Of a stretch of 48,187 nucleotides of DNA, positions 33,944-42,292 are shown one piece after another. The stretch is from positions 1 through 48,187 of the forward strand of contig JAACZQ010000021.1 of assembly GCA_009996675.1 (NCBI GenBank). Direction: 5' to 3'. The position numbers and the translations under genes were made by a program. Position 1 is the first letter of the stretch, and each line of letters begins with the position of its first letter. The notes below the pieces were generated by a model. That model saw only the letters and a list, made by a program, of their open reading frames with translations. It was not told the DNA's origin and did no database searches. Source of the stretch: Chitinophagaceae bacterium (GTDB lineage Bacteria; Bacteroidota; Bacteroidia; Chitinophagales; Chitinophagaceae).

Positions 33944-35176
33944 ATGTTAACCCAACATCAACACAATATTCAACTGCCAGAAGGGTCTATTGAAAAACAG
34001 ACCACCACACTGAACGTTGGTCCCACACACCCGGCTACGCACGGGGTGTTTCAGAACATTATGGAGCTGGATGGGGAACGTGTGGTATCTACGGAACAGA
34101 CTGTCGGATATATTCACCGGGCTTTTGAAAAGCTGGCTGAACGCCGTCCGCTGTACCAGGTTACACCCATCACCGACCGCCTGAACTATTGCAGCAGCCC
34201 CATCAATAATATGGGCTGGCACCTGACCTGCGAAAAACTGCTGGGCGTTACCACACCCAAAAGGGTTGATTACCTGCGTGTGATTATCATGGAACTGGCC
34301 CGTATTTCAGATCACCTGATCTGTAACTCCATTGTGGGTGTAGATACCGGTGCCTATACCGGGTTTCTGTATGTAATGCAATACCGCGAATTAATTTATG
34401 AGATATATGAAGAAGTATGTGGGTCCCGTCTTACTACTAATATTGGGCGTATTGGCGGTTTTGAAAGGAATTTCTCTAATACAGCGTTTACGAAACTCGA
34501 GAAATTCCTGAAGGAATATCCCAAAGTGCTCAGGGAATTTGAAAACCTGTTTGCACGCAACCGTATTTTCATGGAACGTACCATTGGTGGTGGTGCCATC
34601 AGTGCTGAAAGAGCGTTGAATTATGGCTTCACTGGTCCGAACCTCCGCGCTGCGGGTGTAGATTACGACGTGCGTGTACACAGCCCTTACAGCAGTTACG
34701 AAGATTTCAATTTCAATATACCCGTAGGTAAAACGGGAGATAATTATGATCGCTTCCTGGTTCGCAACAGTGAAATGTGGGAGAGCCTGAGCATTATTGA
34801 ACAGGCTTACCAGAAAATACAGTCATTTAAAGGTGCAGAAGCAGAAGTATACCATGCCGATGTGCCCGAATATTACCTCCCTAAAAAAGAGGACGTATAC
34901 ACAAAAATGGAAGCCCTGATCTGGCATTTCAAAATCATCATGGGTGAAGTAGATATGCCCAAAGGTGAGGTATACCAGGCAGTAGAAGGGGGTAATGGTG
35001 AGTTGGGTTATTACCTGATCAGTGATGGTGGCAGAACCCCGTTCCGTCTGCATTTCCGCAGACCCTGCTTCATCTATTACCAGGCATATCCTGAACTGAT
35101 TAAAGGCGGGATGCTGAGCGATGCAATTGTAACCATGAGTAGTTTGAACCTGATTGCAGGCGAATTGGATGCATAA
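33944..35176 (+). CDS. nuoD: NADH-quinone oxidoreductase subunit D
   Basis: A 410-residue subunit, homologous to the large subunit of NiFe hydrogenases but without its metal ligands, and forming the quinone-binding site together with NuoB. The signature NVGPTHPATHGVFQNIMELDGE is at residues about 25-45. YIHRAFEKLAERR and the PFRLHFRRPCF region near the C-terminus are typical. Length matches the unfused NuoD family. Confidence 0.97.
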   Translation: MLTQHQHNIQLPEGSIEKQTTTLNVGPTHPATHGVFQNIMELDGERVVSTEQTVGYIHRAFEKLAERRPLYQVTPITDRLNYCSSPINNMGWHLTCEKLLGVTTPKRVDYLRVIIMELARISDHLICNSIVGVDTGAYTGFLYVMQYRELIYEIYEEVCGSRLTTNIGRIGGFERNFSNTAFTKLEKFLKEYPKVLREFENLFARNRIFMERTIGGGAISAERALNYGFTGPNLRAAGVDYDVRVHSPYSSYEDFNFNIPVGKTGDNYDRFLVRNSEMWESLSIIEQAYQKIQSFKGAEAEVYHADVPEYYLPKKEDVYTKMEALIWHFKIIMGEVDMPKGEVYQAVEGGNGELGYYLISDGGRTPFRLHFRRPCFIYYQAYPELIKGGMLSDAIVTMSSLNLIAGELDA

Positions 35177-35191
35177 ATAATTGAAATGATT

Positions 35192-35692
35192 ATGAGTAAG
35201 TTCTCAGAAGAACAAATGACCGAATTCAATCGACTGGTAGCACGTTATCCAGCCGGAAAACAGAAGAGCGCCCTGTTGCCCGTATTGCATCTGGCACAGG
35301 AAAGTTTTGGTGGCTGGCTGAGTGCAGAAACCCTGGATTATGTGGCAGAACTGTTGCAGATCAAACCTATTGAGGTATATGAGGTAGCTACGTTTTACAG
35401 TATGTACAACCTGAAGCCGGTAGGTAAATATATGTTTGAAGTGTGTCAGACCGGCCCCTGTATGTTGCGTGGCAGTGATGATATTATTGCCTATATCGGA
35501 GAGAAACTCGGCATCAAACCCGGCGAAACCACCACAGACGGCATGTTTACACTGAAAACAGTGGAATGTCTTGGCGCCTGCGGTTATGCCCCCATGATGC
35601 AACTGGGTAAACATTATCGCGAACACCTCACGAAAGAAAAAGTAGATGCGATCATTGATGAGTGTCGCAAAAATGCCGGTAGCTTAAACTAA
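35192..35692 (+). CDS. nuoE: NADH-quinone oxidoreductase subunit E
   Basis: A 166-residue subunit with a thioredoxin-like fold and 2Fe-2S cluster N1a. The four cysteines are in CQTGPC and in CLGAC, spaced as usual. The N-terminal helical part (SEEQMTEFNRLVARYPAGKQKSALLPVLHLAQE) is typical. The start at 35192 (MSKFSEEQ) was chosen; an ATG at 35186 adds two residues. Its stop TAA overlaps the ATG of the NlpE-like gene (TAATG), pointing to translational coupling. Confidence 0.95.
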   Translation: MSKFSEEQMTEFNRLVARYPAGKQKSALLPVLHLAQESFGGWLSAETLDYVAELLQIKPIEVYEVATFYSMYNLKPVGKYMFEVCQTGPCMLRGSDDIIAYIGEKLGIKPGETTTDGMFTLKTVECLGACGYAPMMQLGKHYREHLTKEKVDAIIDECRKNAGSLN

Positions 35693-36147
35693 TGGTTATG
35701 CATAAAACATATCTGTTACTGATGGGTGTTCTCCTGGCCTGCAATACCGGCAAGGAAAAAAAGCCCGATGCAGCCGTCACTGCCGATACGGTGGTTAAAA
35801 CAGCACCCGCAGAGGGATCAACCGCCCGCACAGCATTGGATGTGTTGGGTACGTACAGGGGAATACTGCCCTGCGCAGATTGCCCTGGAACTGAAACGGT
35901 GATCACGCTGAATGCCGATAGCTCTTTTACACGCAGTATGAAGTATCAGGGAAAACCTGATGTGCACAATGCATACAGCACCAGTGGCAAATGGAGCTGG
36001 TCCGATGATTCAACCATACAACTGGGACCCATTAAAGCCGGCCCCAACCTGTATTTTGTAGCAGAAAATAAATTGATACAACTGGATATGGCAGGCAAAA
36101 GAATAACCGGTAAACTGGCCGATCACTATATCCTGGTTAAACAATAA
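35692..36147 (+). CDS. NlpE-like lipoprotein within the nuo operon
   Basis: A 151-residue protein with a short hydrophobic N-terminus and lipobox-like ending LLACN (Cys near 17), so it is probably an envelope lipoprotein. The mature domain has the NlpE N-terminal pattern VLGTYRGILPCADCPGTETVITLNADSSF with a CxxC pair, then strands up to KLADHYILVKQ. NlpE senses envelope and copper stress in E. coli; the role here is unknown. It overlaps nuoE and the next gene by one base each (TAATG), so it seems built into the operon. An ATG at 35698 is also possible. Confidence 0.82.
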   Translation: MVMHKTYLLLMGVLLACNTGKEKKPDAAVTADTVVKTAPAEGSTARTALDVLGTYRGILPCADCPGTETVITLNADSSFTRSMKYQGKPDVHNAYSTSGKWSWSDDSTIQLGPIKAGPNLYFVAENKLIQLDMAGKRITGKLADHYILVKQ

Positions 36148-36578
36148 TGAAAAAGATCATCACCATATTATTATTCCTGAGTCCGGTACTGCTGATAGCC
36201 CAGCAAACCGACCAGCAACAATTGCTCACCCGGATTAAGGAGTTGAATGATGCAGTGTTTATTCAGCGCGACAGCCTGAAACTACTGGCCATAACCGATG
36301 CTAATTTAACCTACGGACATTCCGGTGGTAAGATCGAAAACAAAGCCGAAATGGTGCATAATGCCATGGTAAGCAAAACAACCTACAGTGATTTTGTGAT
36401 GGAAACGCCCATGGTGATGATCGAGGGAAATGTGGGGATCAGTCGCCAGGTCTTGAAAGCAAAAAGTTATGATGCACAGGGAAAAGAAGGTGTTTTACAC
36501 CTGAATGTATTACAGACCTGGATAAAAAAAGGGCGTGATTGGTTTTTGCTGGCACGCCAGGCAGTGAAACTGCAATAG
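36147..36578 (+). CDS. Exported NTF2-like (DUF4440-type) protein within the nuo operon
   Basis: A 143-residue protein with a signal peptide ending near LLIAQ. The mature part is an NTF2-like cone: QQLLTRIKELNDAVFIQRDSLKLLAITDANLTYGHSGG, then strands ending in TWIKKGRDWFLLARQAVKL. DUF4440-type domains are often small-molecule binding or isomerase-like, with no clear role here. Its ATG overlaps the NlpE-like stop (TAATG), and nuoF starts 48 bp later. Confidence 0.82.
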   Translation: MKKIITILLFLSPVLLIAQQTDQQQLLTRIKELNDAVFIQRDSLKLLAITDANLTYGHSGGKIENKAEMVHNAMVSKTTYSDFVMETPMVMIEGNVGISRQVLKAKSYDAQGKEGVLHLNVLQTWIKKGRDWFLLARQAVKLQ

Positions 36579-36626
36579 GAATACCAAGCGTTGAACATTA
36601 AAAGCTCCCTTCGGGGAACCGTTAAT

Positions 36627-37982
36627 ATGAGTAAGAAATTATTATTAGAAAAAGCCCATGTTGCAGGTATACGTTATTTTGATGTATACCGTAAGGAAGG
36701 TGGTTACCGGAGTGTAGAGAAAGCATTGAAAGAAATGAATCCGGAAGCCATTGTGGAAGAAGTGAAAAAAAGTGGCCTGCGTGGTCGCGGTGGTGCCGGT
36801 TTCCCCGCTGGTATGAAATGGAGCTTTATCGCCAAACCAGAGGGTGTGCCCCGTCACCTGGTTTGTAATGCCGATGAAAGTGAGCCCGGTACTTTCAAAG
36901 ACCGGTACCTGATGGAATTTATTCCGCACCTGCTGATTGAAGGCTTGATTGTTTCTTCTTTTGCGCTGGGCAGTAATGATACGTATATCTATATCCGTGG
37001 TGAATATGCCTGGATTGTAGATATATTGGAAGAAGCCATCGCGGAAGCGCATAAAAACGGATTCCTGGGTAAGAATATCCTGGGTTCGGGATTCGACTGT
37101 AATATACATGTGCAGCGTGGTGCTGGTGCCTATATCTGTGGTGAAGAAACGGCATTGATTGAATCACTGGAAGGTAAACGGGGTAATCCACGCATCAAGC
37201 CTCCGTTCCCGGCAGTAAAAGGGGTGTGGGACAGACCTACCGTGGTGAACAACGTAGAAACCTTAGCTGCGGTGGTGCCCATTATTAATATGGGAGGGGA
37301 TGAATATGCCAAGATTGGTGTGGGCCGTTCAACCGGAACCAAACTCATCAGCGCCTGTGGTAATATCAATAAACCCGGCGTATACGAGATTGATATGACC
37401 ATCTCTGTGGAGGAATTTATATACAGTGATGAATATTGTGGTGGTATACCCAATGGTAAACGCCTGAAAGCCTGTATTCCTGGTGGTTCTTCGGTTCCCA
37501 TCCTGCCAGCGAACCTCTTGCTGAAAACAGCCAAAGGTGAAACCCGTTATATGAACTATGAAAGTCTGAGTGATGGTGGATTTGCCACCGGATCGATGAT
37601 GGGTTCCGGCGGTTTTATTGTATTGGATGAAGACCAGTGTGTGGTAAGGCATACCCTTACCCTGGCACGTTTTTATCGCCATGAAAGCTGTGGACAATGT
37701 TCACCCTGCCGGGAAGGTACCGGCTGGATGGAAAAAATCCTGAAAAATATTGAAACCGGAAAAGGCAAAATGAGTGATATAGATCTGCTCTGGGATATCC
37801 AGCGTAAGATTGAGGGGAATACGATTTGTCCTCTTGGTGATGCAGCCGCCTGGCCGGTAGCAGCAGCCATCCGCCATTTCCGTGATGAATTTGAATGGCA
37901 TGTAAATAATCCGGATGAAGCACAGAAACGCAATTATGGATTGGCACATTATGCGGATCCGATTCATGTGCCGGTTGCATAA
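36627..37982 (+). CDS. nuoF: NADH-quinone oxidoreductase subunit F
   Basis: A 451-residue subunit that binds NADH and FMN and carries 4Fe-4S cluster N3. The glycine-rich FMN/NADH site is GLRGRGGAGFPAGMKW, followed by CNADESEPGTFKDR. The C-terminal cluster ligands are in ESCGQCSPCREGTGW, with a further cysteine in TICPLGDAAAW. The ATG at 36627 (MSKKLLLEKAHV) was chosen over an upstream TTG at 36591. The gene ends where the left 7-bp array begins. Confidence 0.97.
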   Translation: MSKKLLLEKAHVAGIRYFDVYRKEGGYRSVEKALKEMNPEAIVEEVKKSGLRGRGGAGFPAGMKWSFIAKPEGVPRHLVCNADESEPGTFKDRYLMEFIPHLLIEGLIVSSFALGSNDTYIYIRGEYAWIVDILEEAIAEAHKNGFLGKNILGSGFDCNIHVQRGAGAYICGEETALIESLEGKRGNPRIKPPFPAVKGVWDRPTVVNNVETLAAVVPIINMGGDEYAKIGVGRSTGTKLISACGNINKPGVYEIDMTISVEEFIYSDEYCGGIPNGKRLKACIPGGSSVPILPANLLLKTAKGETRYMNYESLSDGGFATGSMMGSGGFIVLDEDQCVVRHTLTLARFYRHESCGQCSPCREGTGWMEKILKNIETGKGKMSDIDLLWDIQRKIEGNTICPLGDAAAWPVAAAIRHFRDEFEWHVNNPDEAQKRNYGLAHYADPIHVPVA

Positions 37983-37988
37983 TTAGAA

Positions 37989-38009
37989 ATTCAAAAGTCA
38001 AAATTCAAA
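37989..38009. repeat. Left 7-bp array (ATTCAAA/AGTCAAA) of the four-helix-bundle cassette
   Basis: Three consecutive 7-mers, ATTCAAA, AGTCAAA, ATTCAAA, preceded by a diverged unit that abuts the nuoF stop. The next 7-mer holds the ATG of the four-helix-bundle reading frame (38010). The array at 38405-38432 has the same 7-mers in reverse orientation. Confidence 0.75.
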
Positions 38010-38398
38010 ATGGAACATGAATTTGATGCTTTTGAAGTGAATGAAGGAGAGAAACCGTATAGCATACGGCACAGATGTTTTTCTTTTCAAAGAATGTGAT
38101 ATTCTTTGTAAGAGATAGTAAGTATGATAGGATTTATAGTTCTTTGTTTGATCAATTAGTAAGAAGTGCAACTTCTGTTGGTGCAAATATTGTAGAAGGA
38201 AGGGCGGGAGGCACCAAAAAAGACTGGAATAAATACCTGGTTATTGCATTGAAATCGGCGAATGAAACAAAATATTGGTTATGTCTTATAAGAGATACGC
38301 TTGAAGTTTCACAGCCGAAAGTAAATGAGCTGATAAGAGAAGCGGATGAAATATCCAAAATCATTGCTTCGATAATAATAAACGCTAAAGAGTCATAG
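38010..38398 (+). pseudogene. Four-helix-bundle (23S rRNA intervening sequence-type) gene with apparent frameshift
   Basis: From the ATG at 38010, the frame reads MEHEFDAFEVNEGEKPYSIR, then runs into a stop at 38097-38099. A second frame, offset by one base, continues from about 38078 with FFFSKNVIFFVRDSKYDRIY and the family core LVRSATSVGANIVEGRAGG, KKDWNKYLVIALKSANETKYW. Joining the two with one added T in the tract at 38078-38087 gives about 129 residues, the usual length of IVP/S23 four-helix-bundle proteins. So the gene looks interrupted by a 1-base deletion, or the read has an error. The shorter frame from 38075 (107 codons) would lack most of helix 1. It lies between nuoF and nuoG, and the family is not part of complex I. 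Confidence 0.78.
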
Positions 38399-38404
38399 AT
38401 AGGG

Positions 38405-38432
38405 TTTGATTTTTGACTTTTTAATTTTGAAT
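38405..38432. repeat. Right 7-bp array of the four-helix-bundle cassette (inverted)
   Basis: Four 7-mers on the plus strand: TTTGATT, TTTGACT, TTTTAAT, TTTGAAT. On the other strand they read ATTCAAA, ATTAAAA, AGTCAAA, AATCAAA, matching the left array. It ends 6 bp before the nuoG ATG. Confidence 0.75.
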
Positions 38433-38438
38433 TAATTT

Positions 38439-39557
38439 ATGTCAGAACAGCAATTATTTAAAGTAACAATCGATAACATTACCATCGAAGTGCCGGCGGG
38501 GACTACCATCCTTAATGCTGCCCGTAAAATAGGTGGCGATGTGGCACCTCCGGCTATGTGTTATTACAGCAAGCTGGAAGGAAGTGGTGGTAAATGCCGT
38601 ACCTGTCTTGTGGAAGTAAGTAAGGGTTCTGAAAAAGACCCGCGCCCCATGCCCAAACTGGTTGCTTCCTGCCGTACGACCATTATGGATGGTATGGAGG
38701 TGAAAAATATTACCAGTGAAAAAGTACTGGATGCACGCGCCGGTGTGGTAGAGTTCCTGCTCATCAATCACCCGCTCGATTGTCCTATCTGCGATCAGGC
38801 TGGGGAATGTCACTTGCAGGACCTCAGTTATGAACATGGCAGTGAATCTACCCGATACGAATTTCAGCGCCGTACATTCAAAAAGCACGACCTGGGCCCG
38901 CATATTCAGTTACACATGACACGCTGTATCCTCTGTTATCGTTGTGTGTTTACGGCAGACCAGCTTACACAAAAAAGGGAGCATGGTGTGTTGGATCGTG
39001 GAGATCATGCAGAGATTGCTACGTTTATTGAAAAGAGCCTGGACAATGACTTTATCGGCAACGTAATTGATGTTTGCCCCGTGGGTGCACTGACCGATAA
39101 AACCTTCCGCTTTAAAAATCGTGTTTGGTTCCTGAAACCCATGGATGCGCACCGCGATTGCCCTACCTGCAGCGGCCGCGTTACATTGTGGAACAGGGGT
39201 GATGAAGTATATCGTGTAACTGCACGCAAAGATGAATGGGGAGAGATTGAAGATACACCAGAAGGTAAACCAGGCTGGATTTGTAATACCTGTCGCTTTG
39301 AGAAAAAGAAAACCAGTGATTGGATTATTGAAGGGCCGCGTAATATCAACAGGCATTCAGTAATTGCACAAGGACATTATGCCGGTAAAATCGGAACCAA
39401 TAAGCCAACCGAAACATTTGCAGCAGTTAACGACGGCCGAAAGCCACACCTGCTGATGGATATTCATTCGGTTAGCCAGGTGAATAAACCCGAAGTGAAA
39501 CTGAGCCTTATTGATGGCCCCGCACACTCGGATGCATTTAAAAAGAATAACGATTAA
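38439..39557 (+). CDS. nuoG: Short NADH-quinone oxidoreductase subunit G
   Basis: A 372-residue NuoG-like protein. It holds an N-terminal 2Fe-2S ferredoxin domain (MCYYSKLEGSGGKCRTCLVEV), the 4Fe-4S set CPICDQAGEC with nearby His ligands, and CILCYRC with CPVGALT. A final small cysteine module (CPTCSGR and CNTC) follows, like the start of the molybdopterin oxidoreductase domain. The rest of that domain, over 500 residues in E. coli NuoG, is absent. Similar short versions are known in Bacteroidota, so it is probably functional in electron transfer. Confidence 0.93.
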   Translation: MSEQQLFKVTIDNITIEVPAGTTILNAARKIGGDVAPPAMCYYSKLEGSGGKCRTCLVEVSKGSEKDPRPMPKLVASCRTTIMDGMEVKNITSEKVLDARAGVVEFLLINHPLDCPICDQAGECHLQDLSYEHGSESTRYEFQRRTFKKHDLGPHIQLHMTRCILCYRCVFTADQLTQKREHGVLDRGDHAEIATFIEKSLDNDFIGNVIDVCPVGALTDKTFRFKNRVWFLKPMDAHRDCPTCSGRVTLWNRGDEVYRVTARKDEWGEIEDTPEGKPGWICNTCRFEKKKTSDWIIEGPRNINRHSVIAQGHYAGKIGTNKPTETFAAVNDGRKPHLLMDIHSVSQVNKPEVKLSLIDGPAHSDAFKKNND

Positions 39558-39571
39558 GAAGCTATACTATC

Positions 39572-40624
39572 ATGACAATACTTGCTTTTGACTGGGCACT
39601 GCTGATTGAGAAACTGGTACTGATTGCGATCATCGTATTCGGTAGCCTGGGTATTGCGTTGTATACAACCTTTGCCGAACGTAAAGTAGCCGCCATATTA
39701 CAAGACAGACCCGGTCCTAACCGTGCGGGTCCCTTCGGTCTGTTACAGCCATTTGCGGATGGTTTGAAACTGATCATGAAAGAGGAAATTATTCCCAATA
39801 CTTCCAATAAAGTATTGTTTATTCTGGGTCCTGCCATGGCCATGACAGCAGCACTGATGACCTGCGCAGTGATTCCCTGGAGCAGTCATGTAGAATTATT
39901 TGACCGCAAAATAGAACTGCAGATCGCAGATATTAATATCGGTATTCTCTATGTTTTCGGCGTGGTGAGTATGGGTGTTTATGGTATCATGATCGGTGGA
40001 TGGGCTTCCAATAACAAGTTCTCTTTGATGGCCGCCCTTCGTGGTGCTTCTCAGGCCATCAGCTATGAACTGGCAATGGGATTGGCATTGATTGCTGTAT
40101 TGATGTTGTCCGGCTCCCTGAGTCTGAAGACAATTGTAGGCGAACAAATGGCGCAGGGCAATCTCTGGAATATTGCCTACCAGCCACTGGGCTTCCTCAT
40201 CTTTTTTGTGTGTGCGCTGGCAGAGTGTAACCGTACACCCTTTGATTTACCTGAGGCAGAAAATGAACTCAACTTTGGATACCACCAGGAATACTCATCC
40301 ATGAAACTGGGTTTCTATCTTTTTGCTGAATATGTGAATATGATCATGAGCAGCGCCATCATGGCCTGTCTGTATTTCGGTGGTTATGATGTGCCATTCC
40401 TTGATGAGAGTACACTGGCACCCAATATTGCTGCACTGATCGGCGTTGGAGCATTACTCGTGAAAATTGTCATATTCATATTCATATTCATGTGGATTCG
40501 CTGGACCATCCCGCGTTTTCGTTACGACCAGTTAATGAACCTGGGCTGGAAAACCATGATCCCACTGGCCCTTGCAAATATGCTGATCACAGGAGCGGTG
40601 ATCTTGTGGAGAGCGGGTGGATAA
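39572..40624 (+). CDS. nuoH: NADH-quinone oxidoreductase subunit H
   Basis: A 350-residue polytopic membrane subunit that joins the quinone-binding site to the proton pumps. Signatures include AERKVAAILQDRPGPNRAGP near residue 35 and the AECNRTPFDLPEAENELNFGYHQEYS loop near residue 220. About eight hydrophobic helices are visible. It lies 14 bp after nuoG in the usual order. Confidence 0.97.
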   Translation: MTILAFDWALLIEKLVLIAIIVFGSLGIALYTTFAERKVAAILQDRPGPNRAGPFGLLQPFADGLKLIMKEEIIPNTSNKVLFILGPAMAMTAALMTCAVIPWSSHVELFDRKIELQIADINIGILYVFGVVSMGVYGIMIGGWASNNKFSLMAALRGASQAISYELAMGLALIAVLMLSGSLSLKTIVGEQMAQGNLWNIAYQPLGFLIFFVCALAECNRTPFDLPEAENELNFGYHQEYSSMKLGFYLFAEYVNMIMSSAIMACLYFGGYDVPFLDESTLAPNIAALIGVGALLVKIVIFIFIFMWIRWTIPRFRYDQLMNLGWKTMIPLALANMLITGAVILWRAGG

Positions 40625-40729
40625 GGAAGGTGAAAAGTGAAAGAATGATTACTGCTGCTCACTAAACTTGGTAGCAATAGGGTAGAAAAATATTTTTGCA
40701 AACATTAAAAATCCCCATGGGATAAAGAT

Positions 40730-41266
40730 ATGCAGGCATTAACAAACAGGGTAAAGGAAGTGAACAGGAAGCCGATGAGCTTCATGGAAAAACTGTATTT
40801 GCCCGCTATTTTCAAGGGTATGGCTATTACCTTCAGCCATATCTTCAAGAAAAAGCCCACGATACAATATCCGGAACAGAAAAGAGAATTCAGCCCTGTC
40901 TTTCGCGGGTTGCATGTGCTCAATCGCGATGAGGAAGGACGTGAGCGTTGTACTGCATGCGGACTTTGTGCAGTAGCTTGTCCGGCTGAAGCTATTACCA
41001 TGGAAGCGGCAGAACGTTTACCTGGTGAAGAGCATCTGTATCGCGAAGAGAAGTATGCTGCGCGTTATGAGATCAATATGTTGCGCTGTATCTTTTGTGG
41101 CCTCTGTGAAGAAGCTTGTCCGAAAGATGCGGTGTATCTCAGTGAAACATTTGCACCTGCGAATTATACCCGTAAAGGTTTTGTATATGGCAAAGAAGAT
41201 TTACTGATTCCGAATCCCAAGACCGATCCCCAGGGATTGGCTGAGGCGAGAGGTCAGCACATTTGA
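40730..41266 (+). CDS. nuoI: NADH-quinone oxidoreductase subunit I
   Basis: A 178-residue subunit with two 4Fe-4S ferredoxin motifs, CTACGLCAVACP and CIFCGLCEEACP, carrying clusters N6a and N6b. The N-terminal helix (YLPAIFKGMAITFSHIFK) docks it on the membrane arm. A weak 7-bp period (GAAAAGT-like units) occupies the start of the 105-bp nuoH-nuoI spacer. Confidence 0.96.
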   Translation: MQALTNRVKEVNRKPMSFMEKLYLPAIFKGMAITFSHIFKKKPTIQYPEQKREFSPVFRGLHVLNRDEEGRERCTACGLCAVACPAEAITMEAAERLPGEEHLYREEKYAARYEINMLRCIFCGLCEEACPKDAVYLSETFAPANYTRKGFVYGKEDLLIPNPKTDPQGLAEARGQHI

Positions 41267-41318
41267 TTTTGAACCATAAACAGCAATATTGTTCTAACTA
41301 AAGACTAACCAAGCCAAA

Positions 41319-41822
41319 ATGAATATTACACAGATATTGTTTTTCCTGCTTTCGGCGATGGCTATTTTCAGCGCCATCATGGTACTGGTAAGCCGTAACC
41401 CGGTGCACAGTGTACTTTGGCTGATTGCCGTATTCTTTGCTATTTCCGGTCATTATATTCTGCTCAATGCGCAGTTTCTGGCCATTGTAAACCTGATTGT
41501 ATATGCCGGTGCCATCATGGTACTCTTCCTGTTCGTGATTATGCTGATGAATCTGAATAAGGATACAGAACCCAAGAAAAATATCTGGATGAAACTGGCT
41601 GGTGTGGTATCCGGAGGGTGCTTCCTCATGGTGCTGATATCACTGGTTCGTCAGGCTGCGGACATGCAGGGTAAGGCTGCTCAAACGGGTGTAGGCGATA
41701 TTGGGTTGATTAAAAACCTGGGTAAAGCCCTGTTCAGTGATTTTGTGGTTCCCTTTGAAATAAGTAGTGTATTATTCCTGAGTGCTATGGTAGGCGCTGT
41801 GGTGATTGGGAAAAAAGCATAA
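41319..41822 (+). CDS. nuoJ: NADH-quinone oxidoreductase subunit J
   Basis: A 167-residue membrane subunit with five hydrophobic helices. The segment IVYAGAIMVLFLFVIMLMNL is the NuoJ signature. It takes part in the conformational coupling near the quinone site. It lies 52 bp after nuoI and 62 bp before nuoK. Confidence 0.95.
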   Translation: MNITQILFFLLSAMAIFSAIMVLVSRNPVHSVLWLIAVFFAISGHYILLNAQFLAIVNLIVYAGAIMVLFLFVIMLMNLNKDTEPKKNIWMKLAGVVSGGCFLMVLISLVRQAADMQGKAAQTGVGDIGLIKNLGKALFSDFVVPFEISSVLFLSAMVGAVVIGKKA

Positions 41823-41884
41823 GCACTAAACGGTCATTATATTAAATAAACTACCAGCATGCAGCTGGTGCAAGAATAAAAGAT

Positions 41885-42220
41885 ATGCCGATTCAATACT
41901 ATATTTTCCTTTGTCTGACCCTGTTTAGCATCGGGATCATTGGTGTGCTGACACGCAGAAATGCCATCATTGTATTTATGTGCGTTGAATTAATGCTGAA
42001 TGCGGTGAACCTATTGCTGGTGGCATTTTCCAAAATGCATCACGGCGCAGCTGCTACGGTAGATGCCGCCACTACAGCTGGTATCGATGGGCAATTATTT
42101 GTGTTTTTCATCATGGTAGTGGCTGCTGCAGAAGTAAGTGTGGGCCTGGCTATTATTGTAATGATGTTCAGGAATATTCATTCGGTTGATATTAATTTTT
42201 TAAACCGGTTAAAGAACTAA
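41885..42220 (+). CDS. nuoK: NADH-quinone oxidoreductase subunit K
   Basis: A 111-residue subunit with three membrane helices. The pair of functional glutamates is in [13 protein letters not shown] and in [15 protein letters not shown], typical of NuoK. It is the standard small subunit of the proton-translocating arm. Confidence 0.96.
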   Translation: MPIQYYIFLCLTLFSIGIIGVLTRRNAIIVFMCVELMLNAVNLLLVAFSKMHHGAAATVDAATTAGIDGQLFVFFIMVVAAAEVSVGLAIIVMMFRNIHSVDINFLNRLKN

Positions 42221-42292
42221 CCGGCACAGAACGTATAAAACGATTGTTTATCCGGCTGTAAAGCCATAAAAATCCCGAGAGGGATGCAGGAT

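Noticed and set aside
38075..38398. The 107-codon four-helix-bundle frame as an intact gene
   Set aside because: The upstream frame carries a family-like N-terminus that joins it after a single-base change, so an intact short form is less likely.
38439..39557. NuoG as a truncated pseudogene
   Set aside because: All iron-sulfur ligands are intact, the frame is clean, and short forms are known in Bacteroidota.
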